Shown here: one piece after another, positions 37,301 to 45,794 of the stretch
Layout of the letters: each line of letters opens with the position of its first letter
Numbering within the stretch: the first letter of the stretch is position 1
Assembly: GCA_019456165.1 (NCBI GenBank)
Contig: VRUJ01000022.1
Location: 1 to 64,000, forward strand
Length of the DNA stretch: 64,000 nt
Source: Chloroflexota bacterium
Lineage (GTDB): Bacteria; Chloroflexota; Anaerolineae; Anaerolineales; UBA11579
Direction of reading: 5' to 3'
Translations under genes and position numbers: made by a program
Notes under the pieces: model-generated
What the model saw: the letters and a program-made list of their open reading frames with translations, nothing else
What the model was told of the DNA's origin: nothing
Database searches by the model: none

Positions 37301-37545
37301 ACGCCGTCATCCTCGATCTATTTATGCCAGACCTGGACGGCTTCTCGCTATTAGAAACCATTCGAACCGATCCCGCGGTGAAGGACCTCCCAGTAATCGT
37401 TCTCACGGCAGGAGATCTAACTGATGAAGAAATTAAAGAACTCGCCAATCACAAACAACAATACCTGCGCAAAGACAACCTGAACGAAGAAGAATTAATG
37501 CGTTGGATCAGGCGCCTGAGAGACGAGCGTAAACAGAGAATCTAA
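34357..37545 (+). CDS. Hybrid histidine kinase with GAF domains and two receivers
   Basis: 1062 residues. An N-terminal HAMP-like helical piece (about 25-70, SVATGDLDVEFEIPEDIEV) and coiled coil are followed by a W half-GAF (about 105-205, RDWEEYS), GAF (215-375) and GAF (385-545, GFYHASIFFKE). The HisKA has phospho-His577 in MSHELRTPLNS. The HATPase has an N box (LLNLLQNASKF), G1 (DTGIGIS) and G2 (GGTGLGLSISRRL). Two REC domains follow, with D864 (LDIMMP) and D987 (LDLFMP). It is the only kinase of the locus and the only W-half-GAF protein there without the shared C-terminal tail. It is soluble. It likely phosphorylates its own receivers, the two REC proteins at the start of the locus and the REC of the next gene. 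Confidence 0.93.
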   Translation: MADKTLEEYKKKVDQFGQTLLDAIASVATGDLDVEFEIPEDIEVFADLAVGLQFMIEDIQEMTAEQKETRYELEQRVVQRTRELETTLQDLQTTQRKIAVRDWEEYSDKEKVKTKESNLPARADQAIDWLPSMAKAVQVAETTHIVNGNNEENLALPIRLHGEVIGVLGFHRSEKEQSWGENDISTVEAVVEQVGLALENQRLFDQTQEAFSETDVLYKASAELNVAQGYDEILTILRNYTMLGKSSTFVTANLFIEPWIGDNLPAEMTSISRWSTREFPGMDNPTIDLTSWSNIQDLLKSEELTIIQDLAKDPRMDNESRGLYMGKLDANMVVFAPLVSARQWIGVIVATYQEKSNFPEFELQRLMSLSGQAAVAIQNIRLLAETTRKANQLETAAEISREAASTLDVENLLNRAVNLIRDRFGFYHASIFFKEGNNAVVRASTGTAGKELVRTRHSLPLKEGGSVIGHVTQTGEPLVANDVSRDATHRPHPLLPETVAELGIPMKIGDRVIGALDVQSTVVNAFSPDDISVLQTLADQITIAVDNARSFELSEQAVEEMRELDRFKSQFLANMSHELRTPLNSIIGFSRVILKGIDGPINDLQTQDLTAIYSSGQHLLEMINSILDLSKIEAGKMELSIEEIQLNELIQSTISTAIGLVKEKPIKLVNNIPDELPTVNADRTRVRQILLNLLQNASKFTDEGTITIDSYQETSPQGIQEFIISVTDTGIGISEEDQIKLFEPFSQVDDSPTRKTGGTGLGLSISRRLVEMQGGRIWLESEVGIGTTFYFSLPLVSEALPIVIEEDQPIEGDKVIMSIDDDQDVIGLYNRYLQPHGFQVIAITDPTLAMQEIRKIKPLAITLDIMMPKQDGWQLIEQIKSDPETKDIPVVICSITENQEKGFSLGATDYLVKPILEEELVQAIKRLNIEEEKEEVNILLVDDDPDTMRLIEIMLSKEKSYKLQFAQGGLEGLAAIQSNTPDAVILDLFMPDLDGFSLLETIRTDPAVKDLPVIVLTAGDLTDEEIKELANHKQQYLRKDNLNEEELMRWIRRLRDERKQRI

Positions 37546-37567
37546 TAACTTCGAAGAGAAAAAAATA

Positions 37568-39268
37568 ATGTCATCCCATTTTGTTGTAGAATGCCAAGAC
37601 TGCGGGCACCAAACTCCATATTCTCCTACTTCCAGTGCCTGTCCACGCTGTGACAGCCAGTGGCGGCAGGCAACGTACGATTATAAAACCCTTAGCCAAA
37701 GCCTCCCATTGCAGCTTCCTGGACGAACTTTCGATCTATGGAGGTATCATGAGCTCCTTCCAGTGCGAACTCCGAACCCGGAACTCTCCTTAGGCGAAGG
37801 CGGTACACCACTTATCCGGGCGGCGAACCTGGGTATGATGTTAGGATGCCCGCATATCTATATCAAAGACGAACGTCAAGGACCTACAAGTTCCTTCAAA
37901 GACCGCCAGGCTGCTGTAACTATCGCAGCTCTTGCCGAGGCAGGAATTACCGAAATAGTCATCGCTTCTACTGGAAACGTAGCGATATCATATTCAGCTT
38001 ATGCAGCTCGCGCAGGGATAAAGTTGTGGGCTTTCGTTACCAGTTTGGTCCCCTTAGTTAAAATGCGCGAAGTGGCCCTCTACGGCACCCAGTTGGTAAA
38101 GGTTACCGGAAATTATGACCAGGCCAAACAAGTTGCTGCTGAATTTGCCCGCCAACGGGGTTTATACCTGGATCGGGGAGTACGCTCTATTCCCACAGTT
38201 GAATCTATGAAAACGATTGCTTTCGAAGTCGCCGAGCAATTAACTTCCTTCCTTGGGTCTCCCGCCGGATCCCTTGACGGCAACAAACATCCAACCTCCC
38301 CATTGCATTCACCAGATTGGTACATCCAAGCTGTGAGCGGCGGTTTGGGTCCAGTGGGAGTGATGAAAGGATTTGATGAGCTTGAAGAACTCGAATTAGT
38401 AGACCGAGTTCCTGCCTTCGCGAACATCCAAGCAGCCGGATGTGCACCCATGGTCCATGCTTGGAAAGATAACAAAGCGACAGCCGAACCAGTGCGAACA
38501 CCCCGGACCCACATTGCCACACTGGCCACTGGAGACCCTGGCCGAACCTACACTTACTTACGCGAACGCATGCTTAATAAGTTTGGTGGTTTGTTCGACA
38601 GTGTGACTGACCAAGAAGCTTTCCGAGCGATGCATGTAGTCGCAAAAATGGAGGGTATCTCCGTTGAACCCGCAACGGCCGTTGCATTCGCCGGTCTAAT
38701 CAAATTGGTGCGCTCGGGCGAAATCAAACCCACGGATGTTGTGGTCATAAATTGCACCGGTCATACTGTGCCGGTTGAACAATCCGTGCTTGGAGAAGAC
38801 TGGGTGCATAGGGTAGATCTACCCAGAGAAGCTTATGAAGGCGCAGAAATTCCTGAAGATGGCCTATTGGCAGCCCTAAACCATGTCTCAGTTGATCGAT
38901 ACCCGCGCATCTTAATCGCCGATGACCACCCGCATGTGCGCCGCTTGATAAAACGTATTTTACAAGCTCAGGGCAATTACACATTATTTGAAGCTGTAGA
39001 TGGTCAAGCCGCGGTTGACCTTTCACAAAAAGAAAAACCTGACTTAATAATTTTGGATTTGATGATGCCTGAACTAGATGGTTTTTCGGTGCTGGACGCA
39101 CTCAAAAACGATCCGGATACAGCCAACATTCCAGTAATCGTTGTAACCGCCAAAGAACTTACGAATCAGGAAAAAGAACGCCTCAATGGGCAAATTCAAC
39201 ATCTCATGCAAAAGGGAGATTTTATTAGTGAGGAGCTGCTCGAAGAAGTCCGGTCCCTCGTAAATTAA
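37568..39268 (+). CDS. thrC: Threonine synthase fused to a receiver domain
   Basis: 566 residues. Residues 1-440 are a fold-type II PLP enzyme of the threonine synthase family: an N-terminal zinc ribbon (CQDCG and CPRC, about 10-35), PLP Lys111 in SSFKDR, and a glycine-rich phosphate loop (SGGLGPVG). The reaction is O-phosphohomoserine to L-threonine and phosphate. Residues about 447-566 are a REC domain (RILIADDHPHVRRL, D497 in LDLMMPELDG, Thr in VTAKE, Lys in QKGD). The gene follows the hybrid kinase by 22 bases. A receiver on a biosynthetic enzyme is unusual and suggests phosphorylation-dependent control, or an enzyme-derived scaffold. The REC acid pair and phospho-Asp are intact. Confidence 0.9.
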   Translation: MSSHFVVECQDCGHQTPYSPTSSACPRCDSQWRQATYDYKTLSQSLPLQLPGRTFDLWRYHELLPVRTPNPELSLGEGGTPLIRAANLGMMLGCPHIYIKDERQGPTSSFKDRQAAVTIAALAEAGITEIVIASTGNVAISYSAYAARAGIKLWAFVTSLVPLVKMREVALYGTQLVKVTGNYDQAKQVAAEFARQRGLYLDRGVRSIPTVESMKTIAFEVAEQLTSFLGSPAGSLDGNKHPTSPLHSPDWYIQAVSGGLGPVGVMKGFDELEELELVDRVPAFANIQAAGCAPMVHAWKDNKATAEPVRTPRTHIATLATGDPGRTYTYLRERMLNKFGGLFDSVTDQEAFRAMHVVAKMEGISVEPATAVAFAGLIKLVRSGEIKPTDVVVINCTGHTVPVEQSVLGEDWVHRVDLPREAYEGAEIPEDGLLAALNHVSVDRYPRILIADDHPHVRRLIKRILQAQGNYTLFEAVDGQAAVDLSQKEKPDLIILDLMMPELDGFSVLDALKNDPDTANIPVIVVTAKELTNQEKERLNGQIQHLMQKGDFISEELLEEVRSLVN

Positions 39269-39274
39269 AGCTTT

Positions 39275-40255
39275 ATGGAACGCACTTGGGTTAGAATGCA
39301 AAGTAAAACTAAGAACGGGCGCATTATAGGTATTAATGCCGCTCTTTTCTCCGCTTTCTTTTTAGGGCTGGCTCCCATTTTTGGGAAACAAGCCATACTA
39401 TTCGGACTCAATCCATTGGGTGTTGTTGCAATTCGCACTTTTTTTGCCACCCTCTTATTATTTTTAGTAATGGCAATATTCCAACGCCAATATCTTTACA
39501 TTTACCCTGCTGGATTAATAGGTTGTTTGTTGGCAGGTTCAATAAATGGAATCGGCTCCCTTTTTTATTACAGCTCTCTAAGCCATATAAATGCGGGTGT
39601 GGGCCAACTGCTCTACTCGCTCTACCCGTTATTCGTGGCTTTTTGGATGTTTCTCGATAAACAACCTCCCAAACGAATGACGATCATCAGACTCATTCTA
39701 GCGCTCCCAGCGGTTTATCTACTCGTTCAAACGGGGGAAGAATCTCTTAATCTGATAGGTGTGGTACAAATGTTAATTGGCTCAGCATTATACGCCCTGC
39801 ACTTGCCGATAAATCAGCGCGTGCTTTACGATATCCCCTCACCAACAGTTACTTTATATACACTTACGGCAATGACTGCGATCGTTGTTCCAGCTTATCT
39901 TTTCTCGGGGGCATTTATTGATTTCCCCGATACAAACCAATTCGTTTGGCCTGTAATTGGTCTTACAATGGTGACATTTTTTTCCCGCCTAACCCTTTTC
40001 ATGGGTATTAAATTCTTAGGTGGAATGCAAACTGCGCTATTAGGCCTCAGTGAGCTGCTTGTCACAGTTTTACTTTCGGTTTTGTGGCTTGGTGAGGTTA
40101 TGAGTCCATACCAATGGATTGGGGCTATATTGCTCGCGAGCACAATTTTGCTTATTGGAATTGAAAAACCGAGCCCGCCAACCCGCAGGAAAGGAGGCTG
40201 GTTCAGTTGGCTGACTCCCGCATCTAGTGATGTTCGCTGGCATCCGGGAGATTGA
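39275..40255 (+). CDS. EamA-family (DMT superfamily) transporter
   Basis: 326 residues with about ten membrane helices in two EamA repeats (roughly 15-145 and 160-300). It belongs to the drug/metabolite transporter superfamily, which exports amino acids, nucleotides or drugs; the substrate cannot be read from the sequence. It begins seven bases after the threonine synthase gene, so it may be co-transcribed and could export a threonine-related amino acid (inference from position). The start could be ATG 39275 or the ATG seven codons later, and neither has a clear ribosome binding site. The C-terminus is basic and cytosolic. Confidence 0.82.
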   Translation: MERTWVRMQSKTKNGRIIGINAALFSAFFLGLAPIFGKQAILFGLNPLGVVAIRTFFATLLLFLVMAIFQRQYLYIYPAGLIGCLLAGSINGIGSLFYYSSLSHINAGVGQLLYSLYPLFVAFWMFLDKQPPKRMTIIRLILALPAVYLLVQTGEESLNLIGVVQMLIGSALYALHLPINQRVLYDIPSPTVTLYTLTAMTAIVVPAYLFSGAFIDFPDTNQFVWPVIGLTMVTFFSRLTLFMGIKFLGGMQTALLGLSELLVTVLLSVLWLGEVMSPYQWIGAILLASTILLIGIEKPSPPTRRKGGWFSWLTPASSDVRWHPGD

Positions 40256-40303
40256 CTCGCTTCTTATCCTACGTGTGCCCGTTGGCAAATAAAAACCCAC
40301 AAT

Positions 40304-41080
40304 TTACCTGCCATCAAACACATAACCTGTCCCGCGTACGTTTACAATCCAATCGCCACCTCCAGAAAAAGTCGCCAGTTTACGCCGCAGCCGGCTCACA
40401 AGGGGCCGCATGATTTCTGGTGCTTCCCAATCTGTTGTCTGGTAACCCTGCACGAGCAGTACCAATTCGCGATGTGAAAGCACCCTTCCCCGGTTTTCCA
40501 AAAGCACTTTCATAAGTTTTCCTTCGGTGGGGGTTAGGGAAACTTTTTCATCACCTTGCCAGATCTCCCGCCGTTCCAGATCTACTTTAATATTATCGCC
40601 CAATGTGAACATTGATCGGGTGTTCTCTATGGTAGTCTCGATACCCTCGGCATCCTTTAATTCTTGGAGTGAAGCTTCCATTTGCTCTAGCAAGTGACGT
40701 TTGCGTTCAGATTCTGAACTACTCGAAATCCCGCGCTCTACACTAGCAATAATATCATTCGGGGCTGCTGGTTTCAAGATGTAGTCATGCGCCCCCTGCC
40801 TTAAAGCCTCAATCGCTGACTCCAATGAGCCGTGAGCAGTCAGCATAATTATCTTGGTATTTGGAGTTATTTGTACAGCCTGATCCAAAACCTCCAACCC
40901 GCTCATCCCAGGCATTTTTAAATCCAATAACATCATATCAAACTCATCATTATTTAAAACCTCAACTGCCTCCTTCCCAGAAGCTAACGCAGAAACAGTG
41001 TACCCCTCCAAGCGTAATATTTCTTTTAATGAACGGCGAGATGCTTCTTCGTCGTCTACGATTAGTATCTTTCCTTTCAT
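40304..41080 (-). CDS. OmpR-family response regulator
   Basis: 258 residues from ATG 41080, with GAGGAG six bases upstream and a four-base ATGA overlap with the preceding kinase gene; a frame extending 12 codons further upstream is not used. The N-terminal REC has D9/D10, phospho-acceptor D53 (LLDLKMPG), Thr in MLTAHGS and Lys in LKPA. A coiled linker (about 120-165) leads to an OmpR/PhoB winged helix (RREIWQGDEKVSLTPTEGKL, ending VRGTGYVFDG). It is the DNA-binding output of the three-gene minus-strand operon that includes two histidine kinases. Target genes are unknown. Confidence 0.9.
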   Translation of the reverse strand: MKGKILIVDDEEASRRSLKEILRLEGYTVSALASGKEAVEVLNNDEFDMMLLDLKMPGMSGLEVLDQAVQITPNTKIIMLTAHGSLESAIEALRQGAHDYILKPAAPNDIIASVERGISSSSESERKRHLLEQMEASLQELKDAEGIETTIENTRSMFTLGDNIKVDLERREIWQGDEKVSLTPTEGKLMKVLLENRGRVLSHRELVLLVQGYQTTDWEAPEIMRPLVSRLRRKLATFSGGGDWIVNVRGTGYVFDGR

Positions 41081-42669
41081 GACATCTCCTCGATGGGTAA
41101 ACTCACCTGAAAACAAGCCCCTTCCCCTTCCGAAGGGAGCAATTCAATAGTGCCACCATGAGCTGTTAAGATTCCATAGGTAACGGACAATCCTAACCCA
41201 GTTCCATCTTCTCTGGTGCTGTTAAATGGCTCAAAAATACTCTGGCGTTTTTCGTGTGGTACACCTGTTCCCGTATCCTCAAAAGATATCTCAATATGGT
41301 TATTATTGCGCTTGCCACTTATTTTCAATTCGCCCCCATTCGGCATTGCTTCCATGGCGTTGAGGATAATATTGAAGAAAACCTGTTGAAGTTGGTTACT
41401 GACAACGGTAACTACAGGCAGTCCACTGGGAAAATCTTCGCTTACATTTACATTCTGGTTGGCCAATTGTTGGTCAAGAAGTTTCAGCACCCTCTTGACT
41501 AATTCCACGATGTCGGTAGGTTTACGTTCCAAAGCACCTGGGCGGTAGAAATCGAGCATGCGTTGAACGGTGAGCATTAGGCGCTCCAATTCATCCTTGG
41601 CCAATTGCATATAACTTTCCCGCTCTTCTTCATTTAATTCCGGCCGTTCTGCGAGATGTAAACAATTGCGTACAGACTGTAGGGGATTATTGACTTCATG
41701 AGCTATCGAAGCTGTCAATCTGCCTACAGCCGCCATCTTCTCGGCCTGAGTTAATGCCCGTTGACTTTCTTCAACTTGCCGCACATAGGCACGCAGTTCA
41801 CTATATAATCGCGCGTTCTCCAAGGCCACATCTGCTTGCCGGGCAAGAATGCCGAAAAGATCCAAATCCGCGACTTGAAAAGCAGGCTCACTGGGCGCGC
41901 GACCGGCCATAAAGACATACACCGCTCCGTCTCGTTCTACTGGTGTGCATAGAACGGAACCCAGGTTATTTTCTTTCAACACGGCTTGCAAACCTCTATC
42001 ACCGGGTCCATCGCTATTTATCCAAACTGCTGTCTTCCAATGGCAGGCGCGTGCCAAGGGACCGCCCTCTGGGCTGCTTTCTTCTTCAGGCAGTGAGTTT
42101 CTGCGATTAGCGATCAACTCTATGTACCCTTCCCCAGCATTCTGGTAATAGATTCCCGCGTTTGCACAGCGCAGATGCCCGCATATAGCGTTTATGATTA
42201 AATCCTGCAATGCTGGTTTGCGAGTTTCAGAAAACATTGTTTCTGTTATATCCAACAATGGCCGGATGGCTTGCAAACGTGCAATCTCTTGCTTGTTTCG
42301 TCGTTCTTCCAATGCATGGCGAACGGCCTGGACTAACTCTTCCCCTTTTTCAAAAGGTTTTAAGATTAAACCATCTGCTCCTTCTTTTAGAGCACGTATC
42401 GCGGTTTCCAAGGTGCCAAAACCGGTCATAATCACGGCACCCATATCGGGTTGGTGGCGGCGTGCGATTTCAATTAATTGAAAACCATCCATCTTGGGCA
42501 TTCGAATATCGACCAAAAGCAAGTCAATCTTCTTATCTTTTATTATTTCTACTCCCAGATCAGTATCGTTTGCACTCAGTACTGAAAAATTAGCGCGTTT
42601 TAATAACCGTTCACACAAACTCACTATTCCTTTCTCGTCATCTACAACCAGGATGGTTTGATCAGGCAT
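41077..42669 (-). CDS. REC-GAF histidine kinase
   Basis: 530 residues. The N-terminal REC has D10/D11, D54 in LVDIRMP and Lys in LKPF. A GAF domain lies at about 135-285. HisKA with His324 in IAHEVNNPLQS and HATPase (NAMEAMPNGG, DTGTGVP, GTGLGLSVTYGI) follow. The HEVNNPL motif is that of NtrB-like kinases. The receiver in front of the kinase suggests it accepts phosphate from the upstream kinase and then phosphorylates the OmpR-type regulator: a three-step relay. Its ATG overlaps the upstream stop by eight bases. Confidence 0.92.
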   Translation of the reverse strand: MPDQTILVVDDEKGIVSLCERLLKRANFSVLSANDTDLGVEIIKDKKIDLLLVDIRMPKMDGFQLIEIARRHQPDMGAVIMTGFGTLETAIRALKEGADGLILKPFEKGEELVQAVRHALEERRNKQEIARLQAIRPLLDITETMFSETRKPALQDLIINAICGHLRCANAGIYYQNAGEGYIELIANRRNSLPEEESSPEGGPLARACHWKTAVWINSDGPGDRGLQAVLKENNLGSVLCTPVERDGAVYVFMAGRAPSEPAFQVADLDLFGILARQADVALENARLYSELRAYVRQVEESQRALTQAEKMAAVGRLTASIAHEVNNPLQSVRNCLHLAERPELNEEERESYMQLAKDELERLMLTVQRMLDFYRPGALERKPTDIVELVKRVLKLLDQQLANQNVNVSEDFPSGLPVVTVVSNQLQQVFFNIILNAMEAMPNGGELKISGKRNNNHIEISFEDTGTGVPHEKRQSIFEPFNSTREDGTGLGLSVTYGILTAHGGTIELLPSEGEGACFQVSLPIEEMS

Positions 42670-45600
42670 TCACACTCTCGCTCTCAATTTCTATAGGCAG
42701 CCAGACCATAAAACTCGAGCCCTCGCCTAATTCACTTTCAACATCTATATAACCACCATGGTCAGAAACAATCCCATAGCTTACCGAAAGACCCAGGCCA
42801 GTCCCCGCCCCGGATGGTTTTGTTGTGAAGAAAGGTTCGAAAATCCGCGGCAGATCCTCTTGGTCAATGCCCTCTCCGCTATCACTAATTTTAACCATTA
42901 TCCACTGCTTTCCATCTCTCTCTTCGACGGTTGTTTGAACTTTCATTGCCCCACCCTCAGGCATTGCTTGGATAGAGTTGTGCATAAGATTCAGAAAAAC
43001 TTGCTGCATTTGGTTGCGGTCAATGCGAATTTGGGGCATGTCATCCCACAATCCAATCACTACTTCCACCCCACTGATGTGAGCCTGATGATGAACTAGA
43101 GCTAATACGTCGCTCATCACTTCGTTTATGTCCACTTGGGCTCGTAAGATATCACCTTGCCGGGAAAAATCTAGCAAACGCCTCACTACGCTGCGAGCAC
43201 GCAGCGCTTCATCCAGCACCATCTCTAAATCTTGTCTATGAGGAAAATCTTCCGGGACTTCTTCTAAGATCAATTCTGCAAAACCCGTAACTGTTGTGAG
43301 CGGATTATTTAGTTCATGGGCAACCCCTGCCGCCATTTCACCGACAGCAGCCAACTTGGCGGAACGGATCATGCGCTCCTCTGCCAATCGCTGAGCTCCA
43401 ATCCGTTCCTCAAGCTCTTGATATAAACGCGCATTGCGGATAAAAACCGTCACCTGGGGAGAGAGCAGTTCCAAGGTTTGCACATCTTGAGGGCCAAAAG
43501 AGCGATTAGGGCGGTCGTCCTGCACAGTTAGTGTTCCTATCGTTTCTCCTCTCAGTATTAATGGCACACCTGCAACAGTAGTAAATGGAGCTTTATATTC
43601 ATCCTCACCCTTCCCACTCCAAGTATTGTAATCACCAACCACAATGGGTTCGCCAAGCGCCGCCACTCTTCCGGCTACTCCAGCCATCAGTGGGAATGTA
43701 TAGCCGGTATAATCTTGCCACGGGTTTTCTGAAACCAAAACTTTTACTGAACTTTTATTCTCATCCACTAGTCCCACCTCAGCCCCTCTGGCATCCACCA
43801 ATTCTCGCACACGGTTTACAACTCGCCTAAGCAGCAAATTGAGGTCTAGGTCTGTGCTGAGGTCCAAGGCAGTTTCGCGCACCGCTTCCAACTGACGTAT
43901 ATTGAGTTGAAGCTGATGATACCTGCGGGAATACATCATTACACTAGATATCACCCCTGCTAAGGCTTCTAAAGTTAAGCGGTCATTTTCTGAGAAAGAA
44001 AATGTTTCTTGATTTTCGAAAATTATTACCCCGAAAACATCTTCGGCTTCTCGCAGTGGCACACAAAAACCTGATCCAGGTTCCCAATCCGGAAGGTAAA
44101 AATATTCCTCTTCCAGGCCGGTTTCTTCAATAAGCCGGCTTTCACCTTCAACTAACACTTGCCCGGCGATACCCAATTGTTTCGCAAATCGCATTTTTTC
44201 CGGTAGCGCGGGTGGATTTTTCCCGCCGGTACCCTCCGCTACCAGCTCTTCCTTACTTTTATCCAGCAGCAGAACCATCACCATATCATATTCAAAACGA
44301 TCAGCGATCATTTCCACTGACAAATTCGCTATATTACTCATATCCGTTTCCCCAACAACCTTTTGCACCAACTCGTTGACAATCATTAAATTAAATACCC
44401 GCTGACGCGTCTCATCAATTAATTGGGCATTCTCGATCAAGCCTGCTACCTGGCTGGCAATCACCTGAAGAAAGTTTTCATCTTGTTTTGTGAATGCCTC
44501 CTGCTCGTTACTTTCCAGGGCCAGCACTCCGATTACGTTTCCGTGGAACCTAAGCGGCACAGCTAGTTTAGAACGGACATTTGGGTTAACCTGCAAATAG
44601 CGAGGGGCCTTCCCAACATTACCGGTTCTTATCAATTTCCCCGTTTCTACTACATTGCCCACCAAAGTGGATTCTATTGAATAGGTCTGAAAACGACCAG
44701 ACTTGTCTTTACGGGTTGCATCGTATAACTCACCGTTATCTGATGAGATCAGCAATAACTCAACTTTTCCAGCTTGGAAAGTGCGCTCCAGCATTCTAAA
44801 CACCCGGCGGATAATCTTATCTTTATCCAAGCCAGCTGAAGCAACCGAGGCCAGTTCATTCAGCAATGCAAATTTTTGCAAGTGTCGGGAGGTCTCAATA
44901 TAGGCCATCGTTTTTTCAATTGCAGGAGCCACATGATGCGATAGAGTAGTTGCACGGTCTAAATCTGCAGGAGAGAAGATATTTTTATCTTCAAAAGCCA
45001 TATAGCCGATCACACGCTTCCCAATAATCAAAGGAACACCCAACCAACATACAGCTGTGGTCTTTTTCTCATTTCCAATCCTTAAATGTTTTCCCTCACC
45101 TGCCTCTAATATAATCCCCTGACGGGTTTTTACCATTTTAGCTAATGCTTCATTCTCAGAAATTAATATATGATCCTCTAAATGGGCCTCCGCAATGTTG
45201 ATCTCAGCTTCTAAACGAAACATATCACCAGAGCGCACAGTTAGATAGGCACCTTTGGCAGGTAAGTAAGACTTAACTGTCGCAAGTATCTCTTGAAGTG
45301 TCTCTGAAGGGTTGAATGAGACGTCACTTCTTTTCTTTAACCTGGAATCTTGAATAATTTCATTTAGGGCATCTAGTTCGATTATATCTTTCCCTACTGA
45401 GGTTGCAGCCAGGATATTGAAAAAGGATTTTTCTTTCTCATCAAGGCTATCGACGCCAACCAAGAGAGCATGCTTCTTATCGACACCAGAGAATAGAAAA
45501 ACCCGCTCGCAGCCTAAAGCCTTTGAATACTTTCCAAGTTTACGAGTTCTTACCCGATTGCTGCCGCGTGATTTCTCCAACCAGCGGGTGACGACTCCTG

Positions 45601-45766
45601 CCTCGAGAAACTCTTTCAGCCCCTTTTTACGTGCTTTTGTGAGGCGGTACGCGGATGAATATAACCAACCAGCGTCGGTATCAACCAAGATGGTCGCCCA
45701 GTTTGCGGCAGTCATCTTACAAATTTCTTTTATTTGGTCCATTAAGACATTTGTCTTTTTAGACAC
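42662..45766 (-). CDS. Multi-GAF histidine kinase, first gene of the phosphorelay operon
   Basis: 1034 residues starting at GTG 45766, with GGAGG six bases upstream. Four or five GAF domains fill residues about 20-790; blocks such as CWLGVPLIIG, SKLAVPLRF, GSGFCVPLRE and VAGVPLILR mark them. HisKA carries His817 in VAHELNNPLTT, and HATPase has NSIQAMPEGG, DSGEGID and GTGLGLSVSYGI. No membrane segment is visible, so it is a cytosolic sensor. It has NtrB-type kinase motifs and heads an operon with a REC-GAF kinase and an OmpR regulator, all overlapping. The GAF sequences differ from those of the locus at 11.6-39.3 kb and lack its shared tail. Confidence 0.9.
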   Translation of the reverse strand: MSKKTNVLMDQIKEICKMTAANWATILVDTDAGWLYSSAYRLTKARKKGLKEFLEAGVVTRWLEKSRGSNRVRTRKLGKYSKALGCERVFLFSGVDKKHALLVGVDSLDEKEKSFFNILAATSVGKDIIELDALNEIIQDSRLKKRSDVSFNPSETLQEILATVKSYLPAKGAYLTVRSGDMFRLEAEINIAEAHLEDHILISENEALAKMVKTRQGIILEAGEGKHLRIGNEKKTTAVCWLGVPLIIGKRVIGYMAFEDKNIFSPADLDRATTLSHHVAPAIEKTMAYIETSRHLQKFALLNELASVASAGLDKDKIIRRVFRMLERTFQAGKVELLLISSDNGELYDATRKDKSGRFQTYSIESTLVGNVVETGKLIRTGNVGKAPRYLQVNPNVRSKLAVPLRFHGNVIGVLALESNEQEAFTKQDENFLQVIASQVAGLIENAQLIDETRQRVFNLMIVNELVQKVVGETDMSNIANLSVEMIADRFEYDMVMVLLLDKSKEELVAEGTGGKNPPALPEKMRFAKQLGIAGQVLVEGESRLIEETGLEEEYFYLPDWEPGSGFCVPLREAEDVFGVIIFENQETFSFSENDRLTLEALAGVISSVMMYSRRYHQLQLNIRQLEAVRETALDLSTDLDLNLLLRRVVNRVRELVDARGAEVGLVDENKSSVKVLVSENPWQDYTGYTFPLMAGVAGRVAALGEPIVVGDYNTWSGKGEDEYKAPFTTVAGVPLILRGETIGTLTVQDDRPNRSFGPQDVQTLELLSPQVTVFIRNARLYQELEERIGAQRLAEERMIRSAKLAAVGEMAAGVAHELNNPLTTVTGFAELILEEVPEDFPHRQDLEMVLDEALRARSVVRRLLDFSRQGDILRAQVDINEVMSDVLALVHHQAHISGVEVVIGLWDDMPQIRIDRNQMQQVFLNLMHNSIQAMPEGGAMKVQTTVEERDGKQWIMVKISDSGEGIDQEDLPRIFEPFFTTKPSGAGTGLGLSVSYGIVSDHGGYIDVESELGEGSSFMVWLPIEIESESVNA

Positions 45767-45794
45767 AAAACGCCTCCGATCAATAAGTATAATT

